Assembly: GCA_001599355.1 (NCBI GenBank)
Contig: BCGQ01000003.1
Span: 1,180,468-1,244,467 of the forward strand
Length of the DNA: 64,000 nt
Source of the DNA: Nakazawaea peltata
Lineage: Eukaryota; Ascomycota; Pichiomycetes; Alaninales; Pachysolenaceae
Direction of reading: 5' to 3'
The position numbers were made by a program, and so were the translations under genes. Positions 44,401-52,491 of the stretch are shown here, piece by piece. Numbering within the stretch: position 1 is the stretch's first letter; the number at the start of each line of letters is the position of its first letter. The notes under the pieces were generated by a model. It searched no databases. It saw only the letters and a list, made by a program, of their open reading frames with translations, and was not told the origin of the DNA.

Positions 44401-45040
44401 CCAATTTGAAACGTAATGAGACGTCGAGGTTCGGATATTCCAGCTCTGATTTTGAAAAGAGATGGGAGAACATATCTTTGAGGGAAGAGCCCGCTCCTGA
44501 ACTAGTAGGGACAGGGAAACCGCTTTGGAGAAGTTTGCTGGGGGATTGCTTGTCATAAATGAGCATGAGTTCTTCCAAATTTGATGGGAGATTGAGTTGG
44601 AATGGGTCTTGATGCAGAGCCAGCAGGGCCAAATGGGCGTCAAAGACTGAGTAGACAAAGAGGTAGTTTTTAGAGGTGTGGACGATGATCTGACACCCAT
44701 TGAATGAAGTCTTCAGTCTCGTATTGACACCGTACTGATCAAGAGATTCCGAGCTTCGACGGTGAGCAGCGACAACTGTGTGAGTTTTGGCGTTAAGAAG
44801 GTAAAGACAAGACTTGGTGAGCAGCAGATATGGGATTCTGGGGTCGTGAGCGGTAGCACAAAGGGCTATTATGTCGTCATTTGGGTCAATTTGTGGCAGT
44901 GACGGGGTTTCGGATGCTTCAGTTGGGGTGTCCAACGACAGCACCGGCTTTTCAGCCGACTTTTCAGCTGAGGTGTCAGCCGTCTTGGGCGTTAAATTGG
45001 GAAGTGAGAATATATGGGGAGAATTTTGGGGCCAAATCAT
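41498..45040 (-). CDS. RIC1: Ric1-like subunit of the Ypt6 exchange factor
   Basis: 1180 residues, ATG at 45040. The N-terminal two thirds look like beta-propeller sequence with low-complexity inserts (Ser/Ala/Pro-rich around 475-500, 625-650 and 875-925). The C-terminal 250 residues form the RIC1 helical domain: EIVPRTLHKDFLASLLDYYL, ANYQFCLEFLMLNCL, and KKIEIKYWHSFFQQLGLTPRQILDDQIL. Ric1 with Rgp1 activates the Golgi GTPase Ypt6 for endosome-to-Golgi traffic. Length is close to S. cerevisiae Ric1 (1056) allowing for the inserts. Identification rests mainly on the C-terminal domain. Confidence 0.8.
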   Translation of the reverse strand: MIWPQNSPHIFSLPNLTPKTADTSAEKSAEKPVLSLDTPTEASETPSLPQIDPNDDIIALCATAHDPRIPYLLLTKSCLYLLNAKTHTVVAAHRRSSESLDQYGVNTRLKTSFNGCQIIVHTSKNYLFVYSVFDAHLALLALHQDPFQLNLPSNLEELMLIYDKQSPSKLLQSGFPVPTSSGAGSSLKDMFSHLFSKSELEYPNLDVSLRFKLVLNVQSTLVDFVPLQNGKLLLITSDPPLLQTISFDRSGNNIEVILLEESGWFQSSSKIQQVVYSGNQLYWLDDSNRIWSVRLDGLLGEVLHTETNDEISKFLINSSHNLLVLVTRQGELKIYKISDKKKTQLIRVNTAAPAAARHAFLDLQLAPSGYLVLFTTGWRLYSVFGNLNFSTFEYSDELDSGKLDWFAGMHLGLFSINNDLLLAGKSRLYHFKTIQLNFLLHQNSQTLRTPILYNHDYISVMKSAGSHLKSSQPASESSTASTESSPPPSASSSDLSLDSFSAWTHIQLPSKFRLRNSVIRSLNLSPNHQYICCCGDKDLIVYNSSTKRWKFLLGSTSLENNVLQSLWFDSFLILLLKSDSHSQKLVDHTLNDVKPTTEIVIFSNLIFQEDIEFGPDSLIWNYTFNSNVSGAGAGPGTGSASAPGTTSTSSSKPVEDFLYFNLDNNKELIVLTTELNCYFFELLKLNAKSRTTLQIKCNKVFALKKFFQSQQPQQHSRSHSQLHLLSSASKLAPPLLASPMLSTKLDPALVKSINKINDNDLLIVVNGDVIYLRQSVVEQDIAGISLLSGHLQAQALVSASPQQFPPISRVASSTNISRNGSSLALNTLTPPPVALKKRPSIKFEKIILQSGIEYLSKLSDSMISMFNGKEMIYYDLNILLNLLVLKHNIAKVTPLYVDIDQENHLIRKDQPASLTLSQAFSTPLVSSPSSSSLSSRLPISVVSSANQSNIYPIATLFERNCVVGFEVDIKFRKTWSEIVPRTLHKDFLASLLDYYLTVGDQDTFKAYSDAEIGSRFSHCANYQFCLEFLMLNCLMDEQVNALRFHRLVLLIEQSTYSSNSISHSDNTKYIIYLSLLKKIEIKYWHSFFQQLGLTPRQILDDQILPSEDYALSCHYMILTLNYERQQSSELIDDKDRETILYLMKKLVDSGDFELCFELVRYIKFVDEDNKLGIIDALIGE

Positions 45041-45469
45041 GGTGAAACAGCGTATAACAAATGGATTCGATCAATTAAGCGTATGAGGGTTGTGATATCT
45101 GGAGATAATTTGATTTGAATCCAATTGGAATGACGGCGGTATGGTTGAAAGATGATTGAGATGAAGTTGAGAGATTGAAATTGATTTCGAGGGAGAATTT
45201 GTAAAATGCTGAGAATTGTGTGAGACAGAGAGGGAGAAGAGTGGAGGGTGTTCGGTGTTCAGTAGCAGAGTGCGCAGAACGGTTGAGAGAGAGCACAGAG
45301 AGAGATCAGAGCAAAAGCTGAGAGAAACAGCTGGGAGAGAGAGAAGAGAGAGCGGCGCGCAGGACTCAGAGCGAGCGCTCGGAGAAAACGAAAGAATTCT
45401 TTGTGCAGTTAAATGTGAAGGCAGAAGGAAATTGGCATTGTTTAGGAACAGGAGCTGGTAGCGGGCGCA

Positions 45470-45489
45470 CTGCGCCTGCGCCTGCGCCA
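45470..45489. repeat. TGCGCC repeat
   Basis: Three tandem TGCGCC units within CTGCGCCTGCGCCTGCGCC, in the RIC1 upstream region. Confidence 0.7.
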
Positions 45490-45622
45490 GGGTCAGTGAA
45501 GAGTTAAGGACGAAGAGTGCGCGGACAATTGTGCTACTGGGCCAAACAATAAAAGAAGGAAGGGGTTTCCACTGAGGGAAAACAGGTGTTCCTTAGAGAG
45601 ACAGCGAAAATAGGGGGTTCTA

Positions 45623-45667
45623 TGAGAAGGGAGACGTGAGGAGGGAGATCTGAGAAGGGAGACGTGA
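45623..45667. repeat. 28-base direct repeat TGAGAAGGGAGACGTGA
   Basis: Two exact 17-base copies (45623-45639 and 45651-45667), spaced 28 bases apart. Confidence 0.75.
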
Positions 45668-46050
45668 TTTTTCGGGATGGGGGGAGAGTAGATGAGGGTT
45701 GGGACATAAATTGAGGGGAAGAGGAGGGGCTGTTCGTCGGATAAGAAGAGGGAGTTTCTTGTTCACTTCCGGAAATTGTCTTTGAGATTTTGGAGTTCGT
45801 TTTTTGATTGTCCCGTCTGAGAGAAAAGGGGGCGTGAGGGGTGCAGTGGGTGCAATGAAGTGGTTAGGATTAGGGGCTAGAGGGGCTAGAGTGGCTAGGG
45901 CTATATTCGTTAGCAACAGAGGGGAAGGTGCCTAAAGTGTAGGGAACACTTATTATAGACCAATTTAAACTCTCTAAAGTTGATTATTTGTCCCTGCCAG
46001 GATTAGAAAACTGAATAATTTGTACTGTCTCCTGGTCTGATTTACTAATT

Positions 46051-46170
46051 TTATTACGGACCTTATCACTGACCTTATTGCTGGCCTTATTACGGACTTT
46101 ATTACCGACTATATTACGGACCCTATTACAGACCCTATTACAGACCTTACTACGGACCTTATCTTCTATC
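46051..46170. repeat. TTATTACGGACC 12-base minisatellite, about 10 units
   Basis: Ten consecutive 12-base units with no indel: TTATTACGGACC, TTATCACTGACC, TTATTGCTGGCC, TTATTACGGACT and so on, ending in a diverged TTATCTTCTATC. Substitutions differ between units. It lies 56 bases beyond the UFO1 stop codon. Confidence 0.9.
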
Positions 46171-46225
46171 TTTATTCCTTATTTTATTAATAACTACTCT
46201 TTAATCCTATAATCCTTTATTACCT

Positions 46226-48601
46226 CTAATACTGTTCTAAAGACAATTTTAACAGTCTTTCCAATTCTTCATCCATTTCTTGTTCCTCTGATCTCCAATC
46301 CAGATCCGTAATAGTTTCTCTCTGGTTAGCTGGTCTCCCGTTTACTGTAGATCCACTCAGACTACTAGCTCCCTGGTCTTCTATCAATTCCCAGTCAGAT
46401 CTAACAGACGTCTCTCTTTTAGACAATTCTAAAACTCGAGCTAACTCCAGATCAAGCTCCAGTTCCAGATCAGGTCCCAGAATCATATCGTGAACATGAT
46501 CTTTTTGTCCAATACTGGATGTTCTAGCTGTTCCAGCAGCTACAGAACTTCCAGGACTACTATTTCTACTTTCTCTTAAGCTTAAACTACGACTCATCAG
46601 GATCAGAAGTTCCATCTTCTCTTCTTCAGTCATCTCACCATCCCCATTATACTTCAGAATCAACTCCAGTCTTTCGGATGCTAAATCTGCTTCGTAGTCC
46701 ATCTCTCGTAATTGCAGTTTGATTCCCTGGTGTACTCCATGCTGCTGTTTACGATCTGTGGTGCTTCCGCTCAGGATTCCCGCTCTTTTACCTCGTCTTT
46801 TAGGTCTAGAAGATGACAAATCTCCAAATTGGAAGTATTGCATGGCAGAATTCCCAATTAAAAAGAGTCCATTGGTCATACATTCGTCTGGATTCAACAG
46901 AATCAGCTGTACAGTAGACACTGGAGCATGTACAGTCTTCTTAGGTACCCGGATAGAGATCGAGGACAGTCTCAGAGGCCTTCCTGTGAGCACATCGTAG
47001 AGATATGATTCTCCATTATTGGCTCCTACTACAAGAACAGCAGCGTTTATCAGTACCGAAGTATATTGGACAAGTAAACGATGCTGCTGCTTTCTTTTTA
47101 CGAGAGGATCGATGCGATAGAGGGGCTGGAGGGAGCTGGACCTCGAGTTAAAGACGTAGACGAACCCATTATACGTTGAAATGGCTATAAAATTGCCGTT
47201 ATGACCAACTACAGAGGTCGAGGACCTATTTTCTGGGGCAGTAGTACGATCAAACAGTGAATATCCCATCGTAAGACTGGTGATATAGTCATCTCTGGCA
47301 CCAAAACTGAATGAACGCACACTTGAGCCGTCAAAAGAGTGGACATAGATGTCTGTGTCGGTATAAAGAAGGATTTGATTCAGTGCGAAATCGATTTTTG
47401 GTGGATAATACAGAAGATCAGGAACAGAGAAGCTTGTCCAAGTGATTTCTGACCCTGTGTCGATGGAAAGACTGGTGATATTGACATTTATAATGTAGAA
47501 TTTGGACTCTGAAAGCACAATAACAGTGTCTCTGAAGTTTGTTTTGATATGTTGGACATTATATAACAGTTGAGGGGTCGATTTAGGACCAATATTTACA
47601 CTACTGATCAATTTAGTGGTATGAAGATCCCAAAATTTGATATTTCCATGAGTATCTCCGGTGATACAACCTACAACACCAGGTTTTCCGCTGACATTAT
47701 CAGTACAGTCAATCAGAGTGATCACTGCAGTATCCTGAGAATCGTCTCCGGGATCTTTCATTACTACGACATCACTTAAATACGATTTACTTCCTAAAGA
47801 TTTGAAATACAACTTGTCACTACGTTGCAACGAGTAGACAAGCAGCTGCTTGGAGAGTTTGAACAGTTGGAGCATACCTGGAGATACTAATGGGAATGTA
47901 GAAGCATGTTTCCCACTTGAAAGCTTACAAATAGTCACTTCTCCGTGCACATGATTGAAGAGAACCAATCTATCGTTACTGAAATCTGGGGCGAGATGAG
48001 TTGGAGGAGAAATCGCTAGATTGTAAGGTAAAGAGGGTGATATTGGATGTGAAACACCTGCTGCTGCTTCTGTTGCAGTGACAGGTTGTGGATTCACCCC
48101 GACAAACGAGTTACTGATCTGATAATTCCGATGAACAGACACACCTTTTCTCCATTTTCTTAGTAAAGCCATGCGGAAAAGGTACTCATCTCTCCATGAG
48201 GACGACTTGCTGAGACTTGGAAACTCGGTAGCATTGAATTGTCTTCTGAATGTCTCTCTCCAGAGCACATTATCTGTTATGATTTGGTACCAACTGCGAC
48301 ATACAAGGGCGATGTTGTTATCGAGCTCGTAAGGCTGGAGATGAGAGAAGATTTGGATAAGTAACTCGGTTGGCAACGAGGCTAGGGACGATTTTTTTGG
48401 TGATTTGGAATCTTGATTGGATGCAGATTGGATCTGATTCGCGTTTGATCCAACTTGATCCACCGTTCCACTATCATCTTCGCCCTTTCCAACGTGAACA
48501 CCTGGGCTCAAAATGGAGTTCCCAAGTTTATCAACGTTGAAATCAGGATTATGGGAATCCTGGCGCGTTTTAACTTCCCCACCGGTATTCTGCGTATCCA
48601 T
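46226..48601 (-). CDS. UFO1: SCF F-box protein with ubiquitin-interacting motifs (Ufo1)
   Basis: 791 residues from the ATG at 48601. An F-box at about 73-115 (SLASLPTELLIQIFSHLQPYE; VCRSWYQII; LWRETFRRQF) is followed by a beta-propeller-like region (about 180-620), then a C-terminal acidic part with three ubiquitin-interacting motifs near 665-685, 730-745 and 775-791. With CTG read as Ala the last becomes EELERALKLSLEQY, a textbook UIM, and the first becomes ELAIAMSRSL. F-box plus WD-like domain plus three UIMs is unique to Ufo1, which in S. cerevisiae targets Ho endonuclease and other proteins for degradation. Confidence 0.88.
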   Translation of the reverse strand: MDTQNTGGEVKTRQDSHNPDFNVDKLGNSILSPGVHVGKGEDDSGTVDQVGSNANQIQSASNQDSKSPKKSSLASLPTELLIQIFSHLQPYELDNNIALVCRSWYQIITDNVLWRETFRRQFNATEFPSLSKSSSWRDEYLFRMALLRKWRKGVSVHRNYQISNSFVGVNPQPVTATEAAAGVSHPISPSLPYNLAISPPTHLAPDFSNDRLVLFNHVHGEVTICKLSSGKHASTFPLVSPGMLQLFKLSKQLLVYSLQRSDKLYFKSLGSKSYLSDVVVMKDPGDDSQDTAVITLIDCTDNVSGKPGVVGCITGDTHGNIKFWDLHTTKLISSVNIGPKSTPQLLYNVQHIKTNFRDTVIVLSESKFYIINVNITSLSIDTGSEITWTSFSVPDLLYYPPKIDFALNQILLYTDTDIYVHSFDGSSVRSFSFGARDDYITSLTMGYSLFDRTTAPENRSSTSVVGHNGNFIAISTYNGFVYVFNSRSSSLQPLYRIDPLVKRKQQHRLLVQYTSVLINAAVLVVGANNGESYLYDVLTGRPLRLSSISIRVPKKTVHAPVSTVQLILLNPDECMTNGLFLIGNSAMQYFQFGDLSSSRPKRRGKRAGILSGSTTDRKQQHGVHQGIKLQLREMDYEADLASERLELILKYNGDGEMTEEEKMELLILMSRSLSLRESRNSSPGSSVAAGTARTSSIGQKDHVHDMILGPDLELELDLELARVLELSKRETSVRSDWELIEDQGASSLSGSTVNGRPANQRETITDLDWRSEEQEMDEELERLLKLSLEQY

Positions 48602-48852
48602 TATACCGAAAACGAGGTCTAACTCGATACGTATCTCGATATTGACCCAATTGACGCCCTTCAAACTCGGAGTTGCCTTCGAAATGGGTCAAATTTTAGT
48701 TGAGATTTGCTCATCGGGGTGGCTGAAACATCGGGACACCAAATAAGTGAGCAGAAAATGAATTTCTGGGAAAACTTTTTATTCGGATTAGAGAGGGATG
48801 AGGCTAGTGAAGAGGTGATTAGCCACCGACGATTAAGAACTTGAATATTATA

Positions 48853-49572
48853 ATGATACGGACGTGTTTTGGATGTTTTAGACGGTTTGGAACCGTTGGA
48901 GGGTCTCGAAATTACCATAGCTTATGTAATGTGTCACTGCGACACCGCAATAAGGTGAAAGAGCTCACTTCTTATGAGAAGAACTTTCCTGAGTTTGTGA
49001 CAGTGGGGCCTGCTGTGAGGAAGAACGTTTATGTTGGGGTTAAGAGGAGAATGGAAGGTTTAGAAGGCTCTGAGGTTGAATTGGGGACTTTTTCCGGCGT
49101 CGTTAACGGACTTATACAGCCTTTAGAGTTCGATATAAAAAATGACCAAGAACTTTTCAAGTGTTTAAGGAGCCCTGTCGAGGGAGATGAGGAAGGAATG
49201 GTGTTATTTAAGGGAGTTCAGAGGATGAGACTGAATTTGGTCAAGTTAGGGTCCAGTTTATTGGATATAGAACTTACTAAGCATAGTATACGTGCGGCAG
49301 ATGGAAAGAATTTGGAATGGGAGAGACTTCAGACACTGGAGCATTCGTCTATAGAAGCTCCTGACCTTCTACGATCCGATGTTATTGTCAAGACTGTTGA
49401 GAGGCTTGGACTTAACCATTATAAAGTTGGTTCAGATGCTCTCAAGGCATTTCTGATTCTTTTGCTGCTGATCCGCCTTGAATATGGAGAGAAACTGGTG
49501 TTACAGTTTATTTCTGACAAGTATATTCCACTGAGTTATAGAGTGATATCAGATGGTATGATGGGTATCTAA
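48853..49572 (+). CDS. Probable mitochondrial protein with degenerate RNase III-like domain
   Basis: 239 residues from the ATG at 48853. The N-terminus (MIRTCFGCFRRFGTVGGSRNYHS) is a good mitochondrial presequence: Arg-rich, no acids. The C-terminal part (GSDALKAFLILLLLIRLEYG, then QFISDKYIP) resembles the RNase III pattern A.KAFLGALYL..G...A..FI....IP; the acidic catalytic signature is missing. Yeast mitoribosomal protein mL57 (Mrpl15, about 250 residues) has such a dead RNase III fold, so this may be its orthologue. That is inference; I would not fix the name. It shares a 251-base divergent promoter with UFO1. Confidence 0.55.
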   Translation: MIRTCFGCFRRFGTVGGSRNYHSLCNVSLRHRNKVKELTSYEKNFPEFVTVGPAVRKNVYVGVKRRMEGLEGSEVELGTFSGVVNGLIQPLEFDIKNDQELFKCLRSPVEGDEEGMVLFKGVQRMRLNLVKLGSSLLDIELTKHSIRAADGKNLEWERLQTLEHSSIEAPDLLRSDVIVKTVERLGLNHYKVGSDALKAFLILLLLIRLEYGEKLVLQFISDKYIPLSYRVISDGMMGI

Positions 49573-50095
49573 GGGTGAAGGATAGGGGTTTAAGAGGGTG
49601 TTAAATTTGTGGTATTAATGGACATAATGGTGGAAGTGTCACGGTGTTTATGAAAAGTGACACTGTGACACTCAAGCTCATCCTGCCCCTTGCCCTTTTG
49701 AATCTTGCCCCTGACCTCGAGCCTTCTTTCAACAGCAAATCACAGCGCATCTTTTTGTCATTAGCATTTTACAATATATAGAGAATAAAGTCACGGGAAT
49801 AAATGGGATTGATGTAGAACGGTAATAGAAGCCACGTAATGTCGGCATATCCGTAGTGAGATAGTCCAATGTAGATCCCCTCTCTGGCATCTCCCCGCTC
49901 TTTCCCCACGGAAAGAAAATTTTTCTAAAAAGACAAAAAAACGACAACAAAAAGGCTCAGTAAAAATGGCAAAAAGAAGCGAAAAAAAAAAATAAAGGGT
50001 AGATGAGAGGCAGAAAAGGAGTGTCAGTCAGTCAGTCAGTGTCGAAGTTAAGGTTAAGACTGTGCATCGAGATCTGGAATTAAAGTTTTAGCGAG
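49573..50095. other. SAL1 promoter and 3' flank of the mitochondrial protein gene
   Basis: 523 bases. It includes an inverted repeat near the left end, an A-rich run (49920-49995), a tandem TCAG run (about 50024-50040) and the RRPE-like AGAAAATTTTTCT at about 49914. No gene recognised. Confidence 0.5.
49635..49672. repeat. Inverted repeat AGTGTCAC / GTGACACT (x2)
   Basis: AGTGTCAC at 49635-49642 can pair with GTGACACT at 49657-49664 or with its tandem copy at 49665-49672. It lies 60-100 bases past the stop codon, so it could form an RNA hairpin in the 3' UTR. Confidence 0.6.
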
Positions 50096-51565
50096 ATGCC
50101 GGGTGAATCAGAACAAGAGCGTGAACAGAGGTATCGAGAATTATTCTCGTCTATGGATCACAACTCGAGTGGGAAAGTGAATCTCTCGGAGTTTATTCAG
50201 ACGTTTGAACAAGATGATCACCCACATTCGGTAGTGCTGCAGGACAGACAGGTTCTTCGGGAATTATTCCAAAGAGTAGATGCCGATAATGACAGTTATA
50301 TTGATTATGATGATTTCAAGAGGTATGTTGCGACACTGGAAGAACAGATTCGTCATGGATTCCAAATGCTCGACCTCGATAATGATGGTAAGCTCAAGAA
50401 AACAGATTTCACCACATATATGAGACAAACGTTAAAACTCGAACCTAATCAGAAGCAAATTGACCTATTTTTTGAGAATTTGGATAACAAGAATGATGGT
50501 GTGATCACATATGATGAATTCCGGGACTTCTTATTATTCGTTCCTCGTTTAAACGGATCCAGAGTAAGGACTCTGTTCCAATTTTTAACTAATGACAAGC
50601 TAGATTTCACCAATAGCGAAGGAGATGTGACGGTGATCGACGATTTTTTGAAAGGGTTCGGATATTTTATCAGTGGAGGGTTAAGTGGAGTGGTTTCGAG
50701 AACTTCGACTCTGCCATTCGACAGAATAAAAGTGTTCTTGATCGCAAGAACCGATTTGCATACAACTTTGATACATTCTGGTGAACAACAGAAGCTCAAA
50801 AGTCCCTTGGTCAAGCTGGCAACTTCTCTTTACAAGCAAGGAGGACTTCGACTGTTTTACGTTGGAAATGGGTTGAATGTGTTGAAAGTTTTCCCGGAGA
50901 GTGCCATGAAATTCGGATCTTTCGAGCTCCTGAAACGTTTCTTCTGTAACATAGAACATGTAGACGACCCAGCAGACCTCTCTCGTATCGCAACTTACAT
51001 CTCTGGTGGGTTCGGAGGTGTCGTCTCTCAAATGACAGTTTACCCTATAGATACCTTGAAATACAGAGTCCAATGTGCTCAATTGAACAGTGAATTGAAG
51101 GGTCTTCCCCTCTTGAGACTGACTCTGAAGCAAATGTACCGTGAAGGTGGTATAGGTATCTTCTACAGAGGTCTTATAGCCGGTGTCACTGGTATTTTCC
51201 CGTACCTGGCCTTAGATTTAGGAACCTTCTCTACAATTAAGAAATGGTACTTAAATAAGTACCAACTTGGGGAAGAAGAGCTCCCCAACAGGATCGTCTT
51301 GTCAATTGGAGCAGTCTCTGGTACTTTTGGGGCCACCATGGTGTACCCAATCAACTTAATCAGAACTCGTCTTCAACTGCAAGGTACCTATCTGCATCCT
51401 CATATCTACAATGGGTTCTTTGATTGTGCCCGTGTAACTATCCAACGTGAAGGATATTCAGGCCTTTACAAGGGCTTGACGCCTAATTTATTAAAAGTAG
51501 CTCCTCTGGTTAGTATATCTTACCTCTGTTATGAGAACTTGAAGACAATGCTCGGATTAAATTAG
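50096..51565 (+). CDS. SAL1: Ca2+-regulated mitochondrial ATP-Mg/Pi carrier (Sal1/SCaMC)
   Basis: 489 residues, ATG at 50096. Four EF-hand loops: 21-32 (DHNSSGKVNLSE), 62-73 (DADNDSYIDYDD), 93-104 (DLDNDGKLKKTD) and 130-141 (DNKNDGVITYDE). After a linker come three mitochondrial-carrier repeats with Px[D/N]xx[K/R] signatures in LPFDRIKVF, YPIDTLKYR and YPINLIRTR. This EF-hand plus carrier layout is that of Sal1, which exchanges adenine nucleotides across the inner membrane when cytosolic Ca2+ rises. Loop 3 ends in D instead of E, loop 2 also; the other loops look canonical. The gene converges with REV7 at 4 bases distance. Confidence 0.93.
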   Translation: MPGESEQEREQRYRELFSSMDHNSSGKVNLSEFIQTFEQDDHPHSVVLQDRQVLRELFQRVDADNDSYIDYDDFKRYVATLEEQIRHGFQMLDLDNDGKLKKTDFTTYMRQTLKLEPNQKQIDLFFENLDNKNDGVITYDEFRDFLLFVPRLNGSRVRTLFQFLTNDKLDFTNSEGDVTVIDDFLKGFGYFISGGLSGVVSRTSTLPFDRIKVFLIARTDLHTTLIHSGEQQKLKSPLVKLATSLYKQGGLRLFYVGNGLNVLKVFPESAMKFGSFELLKRFFCNIEHVDDPADLSRIATYISGGFGGVVSQMTVYPIDTLKYRVQCAQLNSELKGLPLLRLTLKQMYREGGIGIFYRGLIAGVTGIFPYLALDLGTFSTIKKWYLNKYQLGEEELPNRIVLSIGAVSGTFGATMVYPINLIRTRLQLQGTYLHPHIYNGFFDCARVTIQREGYSGLYKGLTPNLLKVAPLVSISYLCYENLKTMLGLN

Positions 51566-51569
51566 TCAA

Positions 51570-52214
51570 TTATCCGGTCCCAGTCAATTGTATCCCCAAT
51601 TTTAAATAATTACTATTAATTTCATGTAATGGGACGATTAATTCGGGGCTCGATGTGTCAATGGTTCCTTCCAGAGGTCCATCACTCACAAATTTATCCC
51701 CATCAGGTTGGTCTACAGCCCGATCTTCCACCATACTAATCAATATCTTGAATATATATCTGCCATCTTTATCAACTGTAGAGAATATCGATTTGAGTCG
51801 GTTCTGTAACTCAATTATACCCAGTTTATACCCATTGAAGAGGTCTAGTTTATCGATATTGCCAATTTCGTCTATCGAGCTCGATAATTTATGAAATATA
51901 TACTCTTCAAGGTTGATTTGATATTTCCAGTCTTTATTTCTGCCAAAATTGGGGGCTAAATTCTTATCTATGGGCACAGATCTCTCTAAACAAAGTTGTA
52001 TCGTCTTGTAATCCTTGATATTCACCTCCAATTGCTCTATAAACTCATCTAAGTATCCTCTTACGCCTGGATGGCGATTTAAAGGTACCTTCAAATTGAA
52101 AGATTGGACCCATCCGAACGATTCTTCGGGGTAACATCGACTATGGTACATCATTAGATTCAGACAGACGATGATATACTCATGGAGAAGGGAATTTATT
52201 TCTGAAATGAGCAT
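51570..52214 (-). CDS. REV7: DNA polymerase zeta accessory HORMA protein Rev7
   Basis: 214 residues, ATG at 52214. A HORMA-domain protein: the N-terminal helix INSLLHEYIIVCLNLMMYHS with RCYPEESF, followed by FNLKVPLNRHPGVRGYLDEFIEQ, matches the Rev7/MAD2L2 pattern (YP..F, N.PV..HP.L..YI). The C-terminal safety-belt region is less conserved. Rev7 binds Rev3 in polymerase zeta for translesion synthesis. It is divergent from PMS1, another DNA-repair gene, with a 277-base shared promoter. Other HORMA proteins (Mad2, Hop1) fit worse. Confidence 0.8.
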   Translation of the reverse strand: MLISEINSLLHEYIIVCLNLMMYHSRCYPEESFGWVQSFNLKVPLNRHPGVRGYLDEFIEQLEVNIKDYKTIQLCLERSVPIDKNLAPNFGRNKDWKYQINLEEYIFHKLSSSIDEIGNIDKLDLFNGYKLGIIELQNRLKSIFSTVDKDGRYIFKILISMVEDRAVDQPDGDKFVSDGPLEGTIDTSSPELIVPLHEINSNYLKLGIQLTGTG

Positions 52215-52491
52215 TTTCAGTGGAACCGGGGCAGTTAAATCACCTTGATTTCAACCTCTCTGTCTTTCTTGACTCCACATCTCAAATCTTCTCCGTTTTG
52301 GAGAAAAAAAATGTCAATTTTGCTCATCGCTTAGTTTTCCGAGGGCGCGCCCTCGAGACGCGTTATTTTGAGCATATTATCAATTTTCACGCACCTTTCA
52401 CCAAATACTTCACTTGAGCTCTCAACCAGCTAACTTCAGCGTATAATATCCGGACATACCTTCAGTTGCCATCGTTTGCCGTCATTTACCA
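52215..52491. promoter_or_regulatory. Shared REV7-PMS1 promoter with MCB box
   Basis: 277 bases. It contains the MluI cell-cycle box ACGCGT (52358-52363), right after the perfect 16-base palindrome CGAGGGCGCGCCCTCG (52340-52355), and CTCCGTTTTGGAGAAAA at 52291-52307. MCB boxes are bound by MBF and drive G1/S expression of replication and repair genes in yeast; application here is inferred. Confidence 0.55.

Larger units (their letters stand above)
45041..46225. other. Long intergenic region: RIC1 promoter and UFO1 3' flank
   Basis: 1185 bases. Next to RIC1 is a purine-rich + strand stretch (45190-45420, many GAGAGA and AGAGCGAG words); then a GCGCCT repeat, a doubled TGAGAAGGGAGACGTGA, GGGGCTAGA repeats near 45873-45900, and the TTATTACGGACC minisatellite beside UFO1. 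Reading frames here are low-complexity and I call none. Confidence 0.55.

Noticed and set aside
45216-45461. Glu/Arg-rich frame in the RIC1 promoter
   Set aside because: Product of the purine-only tract; no conserved features.
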